From: a virus
Length of the DNA: 64,000 bases
Strand: one strand, 5' to 3'
Virus record (IMG/VR): IMGVR_UViG_3300017613_001944
Coordinates: 18,212-82,211 of that record
Shown here: one piece after another, positions 27,680 through 35,762 of the stretch
Layout of the letters: each line of letters begins with the position of its first letter
How positions within the stretch are numbered: the first letter of the stretch is position 1
Made by a program: the position numbers and the translations under genes
The notes under the pieces: generated by a model
Seen by the model: the letters and a program-made list of their open reading frames with translations, nothing else
Database searches by the model: none
What the model was told of the DNA's origin: nothing

Positions 27680-29952
27680 CCACCGGCAGAAAACCAAGAG
27701 TTATGCCTGTCAGAAGGGCAGGTAGGCGAGAAGGCATACCAAATCTCACGATTGGCTATGTCACCAACCGTCCTCCCGGCTCTACCAGGGCCAGTGTGCG
27801 CTTGTCAGGCCAGTCCTCACGCGCAATCCGCAATGTGAAGGCGGCTGACGGGGTTGAGTTCAGGAGTGGGGATCAGGTTCTTGTCGCCAACATCGCAGAC
27901 TCTCAGGAATGGGTGATTGTAGCACGTATTTTGGACGTTTCCGAAGCAGCCGGATATTTGGCTAGTGGCGCTGCATCTAGCCAATTGCACCCGCCGTCGG
28001 GATTCACTGTTTTTGGGGCAATTGGTGCTGTTGTAGCCAATTGGCAAAGCTGGTCGGGTAGTACTGTCTGCTGGCAGGTACAATATAATAGTTCAGCCTC
28101 CGAATCTGGTGCATCTACACTCTATACTTACGGCTCTTATTTCTTTTATCACGCCGCATCTCCCGCAACTCAGTACATTCGGGTGCGCGGCATCAGATAC
28201 GATGTCTCCACAGGCAGCGCTCACTACTCCGGGTGGACGGAGTGGGCTGGAGACACCTCTCTGGCAACTGCTGAAAGCCTGGAGGTCAACAATAACACCA
28301 TAGTAGCCACTGCCGGTGGAAATTACTCTATCATTCAATCAGCCGTCAGTGCCAACCCAGACACTACCATCATCACCGCTCCAGGGGACTATGGGGAGGA
28401 CATCACTCTTACTGAGAGTGGCACTACTTTAATTGGACAGGCTCCCACATTCCAGGAATATGGTGGGGATGTGCGTGTGACAGGGTCTGGTCTCGAGAAT
28501 GACCCGGTTCTAGCCGCCCTAGCCAACTGCTCCATCTCTGGTTACATCCTGGAGGGTGTACTTACAGACTCTCTTGCCTCCGAACCCACCTTCCCAATAG
28601 TGGAGTGCAGTGAGGTGAGCATGGTTTACTTCACGGATGTCACAATCAAGGGAGATGCTGGCGATACAGGTCGGGATCTCACCGGGATCAAGATACACAC
28701 TGGTGGGCTGTCCCGGTGCAGCATCACCGTAGAGAATGAGGGTAGCGGTTACGCAGCAGAGCTCCTGGGTGGCACTGTTTCGCTGGATAATTGCCTGGTA
28801 ACAGGGGACATCTGCGCTACAGCCGCCTCCGATCTCTACCTTTACAGTGGCTCCGTTACTGGAGACGTGACTGGCATGGCTGGGAGTGCCCTGTACTTGA
28901 GAGGATCACCCCATATATCAGGGACTGTTTCCGGCTGGGACTCTGTTGTCGGTGAAGAGACGAAAGGAGCACCTTTAACCGTTTACAAGGACACCAGGGC
29001 GAATGTAGAGGCGGATCATACCGACGCCGGTATGATCGCCTATGCCACGGATACCGGCAGACAGGGCTATTATGATGGCGCAGTGGGTCAGTGGGTGTGG
29101 TTATCCACTGGGGGAGGTGTGTCTGGTGGAGATGCGGCTACTGTAGATGGTTATAGTGCTTCAGGCACCCCGGTTGCCAACTTCTTACTAGCTCTGAACA
29201 GTGATGCACAGTTCACCAGTGAGGTGATTCCATCGGAGATCAACGCCCTCTGCTACCCTCCCGTCTGGAAGTTTGATATAGATGAGCCCAAGGAGTTCTC
29301 TACTTCATTTGATGATGACTTTACCAGTGGGTCATTGGACGGTAAATGGACTGTTGTTGATGGTACGCTGGGCGCAGTGGATCTGTTTGGAGTATTAGCC
29401 GGGGGGAATGGACTTTATGACCTCTCCACTCGTTCAGGACAGCTCCTCATTCAGGGTAGGGACAACGATGAGGTTCTTTTCCGGCAAGACTATACTCTCC
29501 CTGATGGGCATAGCATTATATTGGCAGTGGCTGCTTCGGTGAACCTTGCAGGCAGTGTTAGCTCTGACGAGCTGATTGTTGGCGTGAGCCTCAATGACAA
29601 CGACACGGATTTTAACGCTGGCAATTGCGCCTATATGTGCTATGATGCCCAGGCAGGGGGTTATCAGTATCAGTACGTCACCAGTGGCAGTGGGGAGGTA
29701 GGCGCTACAGAGGAGGATGGGCCATTTACATCATCTATGGTGTATCTCAGGATATCCAGAGTCGGAACCGCTTATTACGGCTTCTTTAGCATAGATGGTC
29801 AGATGTGGGCACCCTTCGGCAGTGACGATATGAGCGTCGTGATGGACAATGTGTGGATCTTTGTGATGGGCACCGCCGCGATGAGTGGTCCAATACCCAT
29901 TCAGGCGGTGAACTGGATACGCCAGGGCTCAAATGAGGTCGATCCCTGGTAG
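27676..29952 (+). CDS. Tail fibre/tip protein with OB-like, FnIII-like, beta-helix and jelly-roll parts
   Basis: A 758-residue modular protein. Residues about 20-95 (ASVRLSGQSSRAIRNVK...GDQVLVANIADSQEWVIVARI) resemble the OB barrel of baseplate spike proteins. About 100-195 is fibronectin-like. About 200-440 has short repeating turns (GGTVSLDNCLVTGDICATAASDLYLYSG) of a parallel beta-helix. About 540-758 is a concanavalin-like end domain. This composition is typical of central fibres or depolymerase-like tailspikes; no catalytic residues can be assigned. Last gene before the lysis-region promoter. Confidence 0.6.
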   Translation: MTTGRKPRVMPVRRAGRREGIPNLTIGYVTNRPPGSTRASVRLSGQSSRAIRNVKAADGVEFRSGDQVLVANIADSQEWVIVARILDVSEAAGYLASGAASSQLHPPSGFTVFGAIGAVVANWQSWSGSTVCWQVQYNSSASESGASTLYTYGSYFFYHAASPATQYIRVRGIRYDVSTGSAHYSGWTEWAGDTSLATAESLEVNNNTIVATAGGNYSIIQSAVSANPDTTIITAPGDYGEDITLTESGTTLIGQAPTFQEYGGDVRVTGSGLENDPVLAALANCSISGYILEGVLTDSLASEPTFPIVECSEVSMVYFTDVTIKGDAGDTGRDLTGIKIHTGGLSRCSITVENEGSGYAAELLGGTVSLDNCLVTGDICATAASDLYLYSGSVTGDVTGMAGSALYLRGSPHISGTVSGWDSVVGEETKGAPLTVYKDTRANVEADHTDAGMIAYATDTGRQGYYDGAVGQWVWLSTGGGVSGGDAATVDGYSASGTPVANFLLALNSDAQFTSEVIPSEINALCYPPVWKFDIDEPKEFSTSFDDDFTSGSLDGKWTVVDGTLGAVDLFGVLAGGNGLYDLSTRSGQLLIQGRDNDEVLFRQDYTLPDGHSIILAVAASVNLAGSVSSDELIVGVSLNDNDTDFNAGNCAYMCYDAQAGGYQYQYVTSGSGEVGATEEDGPFTSSMVYLRISRVGTAYYGFFSIDGQMWAPFGSDDMSVVMDNVWIFVMGTAAMSGPIPIQAVNWIRQGSNEVDPW

Positions 29953-29954
29953 TA

Positions 29955-29983
29955 TTGACTTTCGACAATCGAGATGGTAGTAT
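29955..29983 (+). promoter_or_regulatory. Sigma70-type promoter for lysis cassette
   Basis: TTGACT (29955-29960), a 17-bp spacer and TAGTAT (29978-29983) lie right after the fibre gene stop. The predicted start is near 29990, at the AGGAGG ribosome site of the holin-like gene, giving a very short leader. Confidence 0.55.
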
Positions 29984-30003
29984 TCTAGTAGGAGGTAAGC
30001 AAA

Positions 30004-30315
30004 ATGGAATGGACTTGGTTGGCAGTACCTGGTGGAATTGGTCTTCTCTTGGGCGCTCTCATTGAAGTTTTGAAAGCGTTCGGCATCGTGAAGGACTCCT
30101 TTGGCGGCATTCTTGCTATGGGTGGCAGTATTATCATCGCTGCTGTTCTCACACTTGCCGTTGAAATTGGTGGCCTTGATGTAGCCAATGAGCAGTACGT
30201 AGCTCTTGTGGAGTTGGCAGGGTTGATGGGACAAATACTTGTGACGTTCCTGGGATCTTTCGTTACACACAAGACTGCAAAGACTGCGGAGCTTTTGCCA
30301 CAGTACAGGGAATAG
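30004..30315 (+). CDS. Holin-like membrane protein
   Basis: A 103-residue protein with three hydrophobic segments (about residues 5-25, 35-55 and 66-90) and a short charged C-terminus; AGGAGG precedes the ATG. Small size, membrane topology, a dedicated promoter and a following terminator-like hairpin suggest a holin that permeabilises the inner membrane at lysis. No endolysin is adjacent, so another membrane role cannot be excluded. Confidence 0.55.
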   Translation: MEWTWLAVPGGIGLLLGALIEVLKAFGIVKDSFGGILAMGGSIIIAAVLTLAVEIGGLDVANEQYVALVELAGLMGQILVTFLGSFVTHKTAKTAELLPQYRE

Positions 30316-30322
30316 GGGAGCC

Positions 30323-30353
30323 GGGGAGCTAGTTTCGGCTAGCTCCCCTTCTC
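30323..30353 (+). terminator. Terminator-like hairpin
   Basis: A perfect 10-bp inverted repeat (GGGGAGCTAG at 30323-30332, CTAGCTCCCC at 30339-30348) with loop TTTCGG is followed by a weak TTCTC tail. It probably terminates or slows transcription after the holin-like gene; the short T run means some read-through to the cupin gene. Confidence 0.6.
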
Positions 30354-30365
30354 ACAGGAACAGCT

Positions 30366-30749
30366 ATGGAAAATATTGAAGTAATAAAAGAGTTAACACC
30401 GCATTTAACAGATATGTTAAATCGTTCAAATGATGGCGTTATAGAGTATAGTGTTGAGTGTGGAACCGTGATAGGCTTTGGCCTATTTCACAATGATGTT
30501 GTTGCTGTGCAGAGGGCATTTGCATCTTTCGGTTCACTTTTCTCCCGTCACGAGCACGCCGAGCACGAGATTCTGATTGTTATCTCGGGTCACATGGTGG
30601 TTATTTATGACGATGAGACTAAGGTATCACTCAATTCTGGAGAGTCAGTCAATATACCTCCAAACACACCTCATAGGGTGGATGTTCTGGATGACACCTG
30701 GATGATAGGTGTTACGGTGCCAGCGTCGGAGGGATACCCGGATGCCTAG
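30366..30749 (+). CDS. Cupin-domain protein
   Basis: A 127-residue protein with both cupin signatures: metal-binding HEHAEHEILIVISG and GESVNIPPNTPHRV. Cupins are small beta barrels that bind metals, sugars or small acids, with roles from isomerase to sensor. Ligand His/Glu residues are intact, so it likely binds metal. Its job in a phage lysis-side cassette is unknown. AGGAACAG precedes the start; it overlaps the next gene by 8 nt. Confidence 0.7.
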   Translation: MENIEVIKELTPHLTDMLNRSNDGVIEYSVECGTVIGFGLFHNDVVAVQRAFASFGSLFSRHEHAEHEILIVISGHMVVIYDDETKVSLNSGESVNIPPNTPHRVDVLDDTWMIGVTVPASEGYPDA

Positions 30750-31059
30750 TGGATTGAAACCAGATACAGGCAGTCTCCAAGCAGAGTGGATGAGGCGTGT
30801 CTCTAGCGAGTTGGCAGAGATGAACGTCAATAGCAAGAATGAGGCGGAGAAACTCCACGAGCTCGACAAAGACATCATTCGCCTCCAGGTTAAAACAGGC
30901 ACCCTAAATGAGACTGTCAGTAAAATCACTGTACTCGAGGAGAGAATTGCCGCACTGGAAAGTGGGCAAGCCGCTCTCAACGTCAAAGCTGGTGTGTTCG
31001 GGGGCCTAGCAGGCTTGATATCGGTTGCTATAGCGTTGGCTGCTGGGTTGTTAAAGTAA
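30742..31059 (+). CDS. Coiled-coil protein with C-terminal membrane anchor
   Basis: A 105-residue protein starting at ATG 30742 behind GGAGGG. A heptad-rich helix (SSELAEMNVNSKNEAEKLHELDKDI...LEERIAALESGQ) is followed by one C-terminal transmembrane segment (GGLAGLISVAIALAAGLL). This is the layout of XhlA/hemolysin-type holin accessory proteins, which help holins position at the membrane. Probable lysis accessory protein. Confidence 0.55.
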   Translation: MPSGLKPDTGSLQAEWMRRVSSELAEMNVNSKNEAEKLHELDKDIIRLQVKTGTLNETVSKITVLEERIAALESGQAALNVKAGVFGGLAGLISVAIALAAGLLK

Positions 31060-31078
31060 CTCTCAAAGGAAAACACTA

Positions 31079-31924
31079 TTGACTGTCATACTTGCTGTAA
31101 ATGCGGATAAGCACAGTGGATCAAGGCTGGGCTTATGTCCTCCGTACTTTGAGTTCACTGATGGGGGGATGTATAGGGCCAACAAGGGACAATTGTGGGC
31201 CTGGGAGAGGTGGCTAGGCTACTGGGATTACGTGGCTGCTCTCAAAGAATCTCTGCTGGCAGTTGATCCAAGTACAGAGGTGTGGTCTATTGACAATGGT
31301 GATGCTCAGGAGAGGGGAAAGCATGCCTCTCATCAGTATATCACCTCAAATAAGACAGATGTTGAGCGGTTGGCTGTGAGGGTAAATGAGCCAACCGCTC
31401 CTGTTGTGGATAAGTACTGGTTTTCCCGTGGAACAGGCGCTCACGATGGTAAGAGTGGCTGGATGGCGGAGTGGCTAGCCGAGGACTTGGGCGGAGAACG
31501 CCCCGACGATAAGGCTTGGTCGTGGTGGTACATCCCTATGGAGATAGAGGGGATACTGATAGACTTCTACCATCGCCCTCCGACCAGCGGAAGAATGCCC
31601 TGGACGGAGAATGCTGCTGCATCCAGGGCTTCAGCCATTATCAGGACACGCTGTGTAGAGATAGGAGATCCTGTGCCGGATCTGTGTGTCTTCAGCCACT
31701 TTCACTACTACGCTGACAGTGGTAGGGCCAAATATCCACGGGTTCTCTACACTCCTAGCTGGGCGCTGCCCTCTGACTGGATTCACGATATTGGAAAGGG
31801 CGTTTACCCACCAAGAATTGGTGGGCTTATTTTTGTTATCACGGAAGGAACATACAAGCTAGATGATAGCCAGTTGTTCCGACCCAAGAGGACACCAAGA
31901 TGGAGTTTACAGAGCAGGAACTAG
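31079..31924 (+). CDS. Calcineurin-like metallophosphoesterase
   Basis: A 281-residue protein with TTG start and AAAGGA upstream. The metallophosphoesterase motifs appear in order: D-x-H as ADKHSG (near residue 10), GD...G as DNGDAQERG (about 73), G-x-HD as GTGAHDG (about 120), and H-x-H as FSHFHYY (about 208). These ligate two metals for phosphoester hydrolysis. Substrate is unknown: nucleic acid, nucleotides or protein phosphates are possible. Found in the lysis-side cassette in place of an evident endolysin. Confidence 0.6.
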   Translation: MTVILAVNADKHSGSRLGLCPPYFEFTDGGMYRANKGQLWAWERWLGYWDYVAALKESLLAVDPSTEVWSIDNGDAQERGKHASHQYITSNKTDVERLAVRVNEPTAPVVDKYWFSRGTGAHDGKSGWMAEWLAEDLGGERPDDKAWSWWYIPMEIEGILIDFYHRPPTSGRMPWTENAAASRASAIIRTRCVEIGDPVPDLCVFSHFHYYADSGRAKYPRVLYTPSWALPSDWIHDIGKGVYPPRIGGLIFVITEGTYKLDDSQLFRPKRTPRWSLQSRN

Positions 31925-32154
31925 CTGATCTGGTAGCCGCCATAAAGGAGGAGTACCCCGAAGGATTTACATCTCGGGAGTACTGCACTGCTCGTGGGTG
32001 GGATTACGACATTAGCTACCGTGCCGCTAAAGCAAGAACAGAGCTACGAAAGCTCTGTTCTAAGGGAAAGATAGAAGCGGTGCATGTTACTCGTGAGGAT
32101 ATTCATGGGCGAGAGTATCCAGCCCTTGGTTTTCGGATTCTAGGTCCTTTCTAA
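31900..32154 (+). CDS. Small winged-helix-like protein
   Basis: An 84-residue charged helical protein with AGAGGAC before ATG. FTSREYCTARGWDYDISYRAAKARTELRKLCSKGKIEAV looks like a winged helix-turn-helix with a wing (HGREYPALGFRI). It overlaps the upstream gene by 25 nt and, tail to tail, the recA-like gene by 68 nt. Confidence 0.5.
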   Translation: MEFTEQELADLVAAIKEEYPEGFTSREYCTARGWDYDISYRAAKARTELRKLCSKGKIEAVHVTREDIHGREYPALGFRILGPF

Positions 32155-33127
32155 TCAGGTTTATCTTTTCGGGGTGTTCCTCTATATGATTCATCACACC
32201 CCCCTCACTCTCCCATCCCTTTAAATGGAAACCAATCTCTTCGTCGGGACGCCAATCGTACCACGCCCCCCTCTGCTCTATGACTGTGCCCTTGGCGGTT
32301 TCCATCACGTCAAAGTTTACGTCTAGTCCCCTGTCAAACTTGATTCTATAATTGGCCTGTAGGTATGGGGGTCCTGCTTGGTTCTTCTGGAAGTAGGCTC
32401 TGGCGTCAATGCCAATGGTGTTTTTGCCCCTCTTTACTCTACCCACCTGCTGTAGTTTCATTATCATGATGTTATCCTGCATGACGACCCTTCCGCCGGG
32501 GATGGTCTCGGGGTTGGCTCCAGGCATCGACGCAAACTTATAGCGCATCTGATTGGTCATTAGGAACACGCAGTTACTAGCTCCCAGTATGGACTTCAGC
32601 GCCTTCATGTTGGGGCTCAGGAGCTTGGAAAGGTGGGCAGGAAAGTTGTCACCGGCTGAGTTAGCATCAAGCACATTGGCGGGGACCAGGTGATAGATGC
32701 TATCCAGTATCACTGCATCCACTACGGGGACCATTCCCCTGATGACATCCAGGGCCTGGGGGCCTGTCTCTGGTTGAGCGATATAAAGCTCATCGGGGTT
32801 CACATCGTACTGAGAGATGCAGGTACGTATCCAGTCCTCTGATCCCTTCTTCTCCATATCCACAAATAGGGGTGTCCCTCCGCCACGGATAACACTGGCG
32901 GCGAAGCATTGGGCCAGTGTGGTCTTACCGCCATTCTCTTTGCCCCAGTACATGACTGAATGTTTTCGCGGAAACCCCCCTATTCCCGTCGCCTGGTCAA
33001 TAGCCATACATCCCGATGAGATCACATCGAACTTCATGGGCTTGTCTTTTAGCTTGAGGATAATGTCACCCCCAAACTTTTTACGGAGTGTCTTTAGCTG
33101 GGCCTTTACCTTGCTTTGATCCGCCAT
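32087..33127 (-). CDS. RecA-like recombinase (UvsX-type)
   Basis: A 346-residue RecA-fold ATPase: Walker A GKENGGKTT (residues 62-70), Walker B VDAVILDS (about 136-143), and the NQMRY motif about residue 197. Length and motif order suit phage RecA/UvsX strand-exchange proteins, which coat single-stranded DNA and drive homologous pairing in phage replication. It follows a Sak4-like gene with a 47-nt overlap under a strong promoter. Its 3' end overlaps a convergent + strand gene. Confidence 0.85.
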   Translation of the reverse strand: MADQSKVKAQLKTLRKKFGGDIILKLKDKPMKFDVISSGCMAIDQATGIGGFPRKHSVMYWGKENGGKTTLAQCFAASVIRGGGTPLFVDMEKKGSEDWIRTCISQYDVNPDELYIAQPETGPQALDVIRGMVPVVDAVILDSIYHLVPANVLDANSAGDNFPAHLSKLLSPNMKALKSILGASNCVFLMTNQMRYKFASMPGANPETIPGGRVVMQDNIMIMKLQQVGRVKRGKNTIGIDARAYFQKNQAGPPYLQANYRIKFDRGLDVNFDVMETAKGTVIEQRGAWYDWRPDEEIGFHLKGWESEGGVMNHIEEHPEKINLIRKDLESENQGLDTLAHEYPHE

Positions 33128-33878
33128 CTTCTTCCTTTCCGCATACCAGATCAGCGATTGTGCTGTCAGGCCATCCCGTGTCTGAGGTGATGTCGATTAA
33201 CATTGACTCTGGGTCCCCCAGACTTTTCAATAGGTTGTGTCTATCCTTCGCCAGATAGCGTATGTTCCCTCTGGTTAGAGGTTGCTTTACTACATAGCGC
33301 TTTGCCTTTTCCTCCGCAATGACGTGTAGAGTGAGAGAGAACCATCCTGGTAGCTCATCCCTTAAAGCACCCTTCACTGCCAGCATAGCATCCTTCACTC
33401 TGGCGTCATCGTCTCCCCTCACCTTTACGTGCCCCACCACGACTACTGTGATAGGCAGTCCCGACCACTCGAGAACGATAGGGTACATGGTGTTTAGCAG
33501 CGTACCCCAGTCTCGCATCTGCATGGTGGTCTTGGTGCCCAGGATCTTAGTCTCGGCGGCACGCTGTATTTGATCTATGGGGTCAATAACCAGTGTTCTC
33601 ACAGGTCCAGTCTCTAGCTGGTAGGCCCCATTCTCAAACTTGCTGCTCTTGAGCCTCTTGATAGCAGCGATGGTGTCCTGGACGGTGTTGGACGATAGTG
33701 GTAACACGATTCGCGGGGTTGGTACTGGTCTGGCAGTGGTAGCGCCGTCACTCTCAATGTCGATGAACAGTGGATCGGGGAATGTACCGGCAAGACGCGT
33801 CTTGCCTGTACCCGGTTCTCCTAAGATGAGCACTCTCGCAGGGTCTCGCTCTCCCGATTCAGTTAATACGATCTTCAT
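33081..33878 (-). CDS. Sak4-like RecA-core ATPase
   Basis: A 265-residue P-loop ATPase with Walker A GEPGTGKT (residues 20-27) followed by TFPDPLFIDIESDG, and Walker B TLVIDPID near residue 95. This pattern is characteristic of phage nucleotide-binding proteins of the Sak4 family, RecA-core single-strand annealing or recombination mediators. First gene behind the promoter at 33903-33931, with GGGAGGTG ribosome site. Pairing with SSB elsewhere in the window fits recombination-dependent replication. Confidence 0.75.
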   Translation of the reverse strand: MKIVLTESGERDPARVLILGEPGTGKTRLAGTFPDPLFIDIESDGATTARPVPTPRIVLPLSSNTVQDTIAAIKRLKSSKFENGAYQLETGPVRTLVIDPIDQIQRAAETKILGTKTTMQMRDWGTLLNTMYPIVLEWSGLPITVVVVGHVKVRGDDDARVKDAMLAVKGALRDELPGWFSLTLHVIAEEKAKRYVVKQPLTRGNIRYLAKDRHNLLKSLGDPESMLIDITSDTGWPDSTIADLVCGKEEDGGSKQGKGPAKDTP

Positions 33879-33902
33879 TTAACACCTCCCATACTTTTGT
33901 AC

Positions 33903-33931
33903 AGTATAGCATGGGGTATGGGAGGTGTCAA
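33903..33931 (-). promoter_or_regulatory. Strong promoter with TGTACA operator (recombination genes)
   Basis: Read on the - strand: perfect TTGACA (33931-33926), 17-bp spacer, TATACT (33908-33903). It is followed at once by GTACAAAAGTAT, giving an ATACT...AGTAT inverted repeat over the start point. The same ACTGTACA core recurs at three other - strand promoters, so it is a candidate operator. A leader of about 15-20 nt precedes the Sak4-like gene. Confidence 0.8.
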
Positions 33932-33933
33932 GT

Positions 33934-34113
33934 TTATGTTCCAAACACTGCCATGATTATGATGAACACCAACAGTGCAGCAACCGCCGATCCCACCATG
34001 GCCTTGAGAAAGTCTCCCTTGGCAAGGTAGTACGGCGCTCCCCTGGGGTATTCGTCACGCCAGCAGTCCCCAGCATAATCATAATCTACATCATCGTAAC
34101 CATTGTCACTCAT
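33934..34113 (-). CDS. Small membrane protein
   Basis: A 59-residue protein: acidic, Tyr/Asp-rich N-terminus (DNGYDDVDYDYAGDCW) and one C-terminal transmembrane helix (AMVGSAVAALLVFIIIMAVFG). Its ATG overlaps the stop of the next upstream gene (ATGA), showing a real coupled gene. It ends at the -35 of the recombination promoter. Confidence 0.6.
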   Translation of the reverse strand: MSDNGYDDVDYDYAGDCWRDEYPRGAPYYLAKGDFLKAMVGSAVAALLVFIIIMAVFGT

Positions 34114-34310
34114 TTTGCCTCCTCCATTGCAGTATTCAGCTTTGCTTGTAGCTCTCGTGCTTCTCCGAATGCTTGTTGCATTATCTCTAGTGTGTATTCA
34201 GACTGGATGTCGAGCTCTTGCTTGGCCCCGTACATCTCACGAAACCATCTTGCCCAGAACAAAAGATACAAGCCAATCACGACAAGCGAAAACACTACCT
34301 TCAGCACCAT
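34110..34310 (-). CDS. Single-pass membrane protein with coiled coil
   Basis: A 66-residue protein: N-terminal transmembrane helix (VVFSLVVIGLYLLFWARWF), then an amphipathic helix (EYTLEIMQQAFGEARELQAKLNTAMEE). Start follows GAAATGG with the previous gene ending 2 nt away. Function unknown; likely a membrane accessory. Confidence 0.6.
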   Translation of the reverse strand: MVLKVVFSLVVIGLYLLFWARWFREMYGAKQELDIQSEYTLEIMQQAFGEARELQAKLNTAMEEAK

Positions 34311-34311
34311 T

Positions 34312-34953
34312 TCACAATCCCATCAGGTACTCTAGCCAGTACCCTTCATCTAGTAAGAACCTCACTCTACCTGTGTCTATCCCTGCCCATGTCTTGGGGA
34401 CAGAGCCTTTTGCCCACTTGGGCCTACTCCCCTGCCAGCGGGTCACGATCAATGCACGGATGTCTCTAGCTCGAGATGTCCCTGGTTGATCTATCCACTC
34501 TTCATCAGGCGGGAGGGTAGCGCCATGCAGGTGTGCACCCAGTTCAAGATATTTGAATGAAGTACTCATGCGTGTATGCTTTGGATCGAGTAACAACCCT
34601 TTTGGTACATGTAGCATCATCTCTTCCCAAAGACTCTTGTACCACCTACCAACTCTGCTGGCAGTTATTCTTTGGGCGACCATGAATAAACACTTCTGTT
34701 TCGTCCCCCTGGTTTGTCCTTCTTGCATGTGGCAAGTCGCACATACAGGGCAGCAGTTTTCTGGAACGAAGATGAGATGCTGTTTTCCCTTCGGGACTGC
34801 ACTCCTCTTGACAAGGTATTCGTGGAGGTGCCACTCCCCGGCGCGAACGCCACAGATGGGACAGTCAACACCTGACCCCTTTCCAGTATCCCACCTGCTA
34901 TAGAGGTGTTGTACCTCTTGCTTTAATGCGTTTCTTCTATCGGCAACATCCAT
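34312..34953 (-). CDS. HNH-like zinc-binding endonuclease
   Basis: About 213 residues. CPICG...LHEYLVKRS...NCCPVCATCHMQEG has the paired Cys ligands and the N...CxxCH end of an HNH/His-Me nuclease, with LHEH-type metal residues partly altered. C-terminal half is Trp-rich and basic. It may be a free-standing homing-type or packaging-associated HNH nuclease. ATG at 34953 preferred over GTG at 34968; both overlap the upstream gene. Confidence 0.5.
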   Translation of the reverse strand: MDVADRRNALKQEVQHLYSRWDTGKGSGVDCPICGVRAGEWHLHEYLVKRSAVPKGKQHLIFVPENCCPVCATCHMQEGQTRGTKQKCLFMVAQRITASRVGRWYKSLWEEMMLHVPKGLLLDPKHTRMSTSFKYLELGAHLHGATLPPDEEWIDQPGTSRARDIRALIVTRWQGSRPKWAKGSVPKTWAGIDTGRVRFLLDEGYWLEYLMGL

Positions 34954-35168
34954 ATCGTTCTTCCACACTCTGGGCAGAGATCAACTGCTAGAAAACCAAG
35001 CAAGTTAATCCCCACTCCAGAGTTCCTATCTCCACAGGTACAGAATCCATAGAATAGCTGTAGGTTGAGATCCTGTGCTTCTTCCTTCGCCGTTGCGAGT
35101 GCCTCATCAAAGACACTCTTCGGCATTACAGGTAACTCAACTGGGTCCCGAACGTCTCTGTCAGCCAA
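34923..35168 (-). CDS. Small zinc-ribbon protein
   Basis: An 81-residue protein with FCTCG...LCPECGRTIW, two CxC/CxxC knuckles forming a zinc ribbon (residues about 42-72), after a helical N-terminus. Overlaps both neighbours, typical of this compact operon. Function unknown. Confidence 0.55.
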   Translation of the reverse strand: MADRDVRDPVELPVMPKSVFDEALATAKEEAQDLNLQLFYGFCTCGDRNSGVGINLLGFLAVDLCPECGRTIWMLPIEETH

Positions 35169-35464
35169 GATTCAAGCTCCTTTCCATTTTCCTTCGCCCA
35201 CTTCTCAAGATAGTGTAGCTCGGAATCGGTGAGTTGATTGTAGCTCTGGAGGCTCTCTTTATTTAGAGCGTCCTTTGCTAGCTTGATCCTAGCATACCGG
35301 AATCCGCCGCCAAATTCAAGGGGTGGGGAGAGTCTAGCCGCAGCCCTCTCTAAGGCATCGTCTATGCTGCCCACACGCCAGCCTCTCCCTCCCTTGGTGA
35401 GTTCGTAACCTAACTCCTTCTTGGCGTCTCTACGAATCAGTCTTGCTCTTTGATCGAGCTCCAT
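35126..35464 (-). CDS. Hypothetical helical protein
   Basis: A 112-residue charged helical protein. DALERAAARLSPPLEFGGGFRYARIKLAKDALNKESLQSYNQLTDSELHYLEKW looks like a helix bundle. Overlaps both neighbours by 30-45 nt. No family recognised. Confidence 0.5.
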   Translation of the reverse strand: MELDQRARLIRRDAKKELGYELTKGGRGWRVGSIDDALERAAARLSPPLEFGGGFRYARIKLAKDALNKESLQSYNQLTDSELHYLEKWAKENGKELESWLTETFGTQLSYL

Positions 35465-35753
35465 CCTTCTCCTTTGCTGGCGGGTAGCGCCACGTCTCTA
35501 TAGCACCTCCGCAACTTGGGCAATCGTGCCCTTCCTCCAGCCCACCACGCCCAACCGTGCTATTCATCATGCCCATGCACCATGGGCAGATGGGAGGGGA
35601 CAGTAGCTTGATTACGTCTTGGTCTAGCATAACCTCTACTGCTGGTATCCCCTCGGGGAGTAGCTGCCTACCCTCTATCGCTCTGATGGTGATCCCTGCA
35701 TTCTGTATCGCTTCATAGTCTTCCAGGCTCATACGAAATTCTATTATCTGCAT
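35430..35753 (-). CDS. Zinc-ribbon protein
   Basis: A 107-residue protein with an N-terminal beta segment, then CPWCMG...CPSCGG (residues about 56-85), a typical zinc ribbon, and a Lys/Ser-rich tail. Possibly a nucleic-acid or protein adaptor. Directly downstream of the Cas4-like nuclease. Confidence 0.55.
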   Translation of the reverse strand: MQIIEFRMSLEDYEAIQNAGITIRAIEGRQLLPEGIPAVEVMLDQDVIKLLSPPICPWCMGMMNSTVGRGGLEEGHDCPSCGGAIETWRYPPAKEKDGARSKSKTDS

Positions 35754-35762
35754 ATCATTCTC

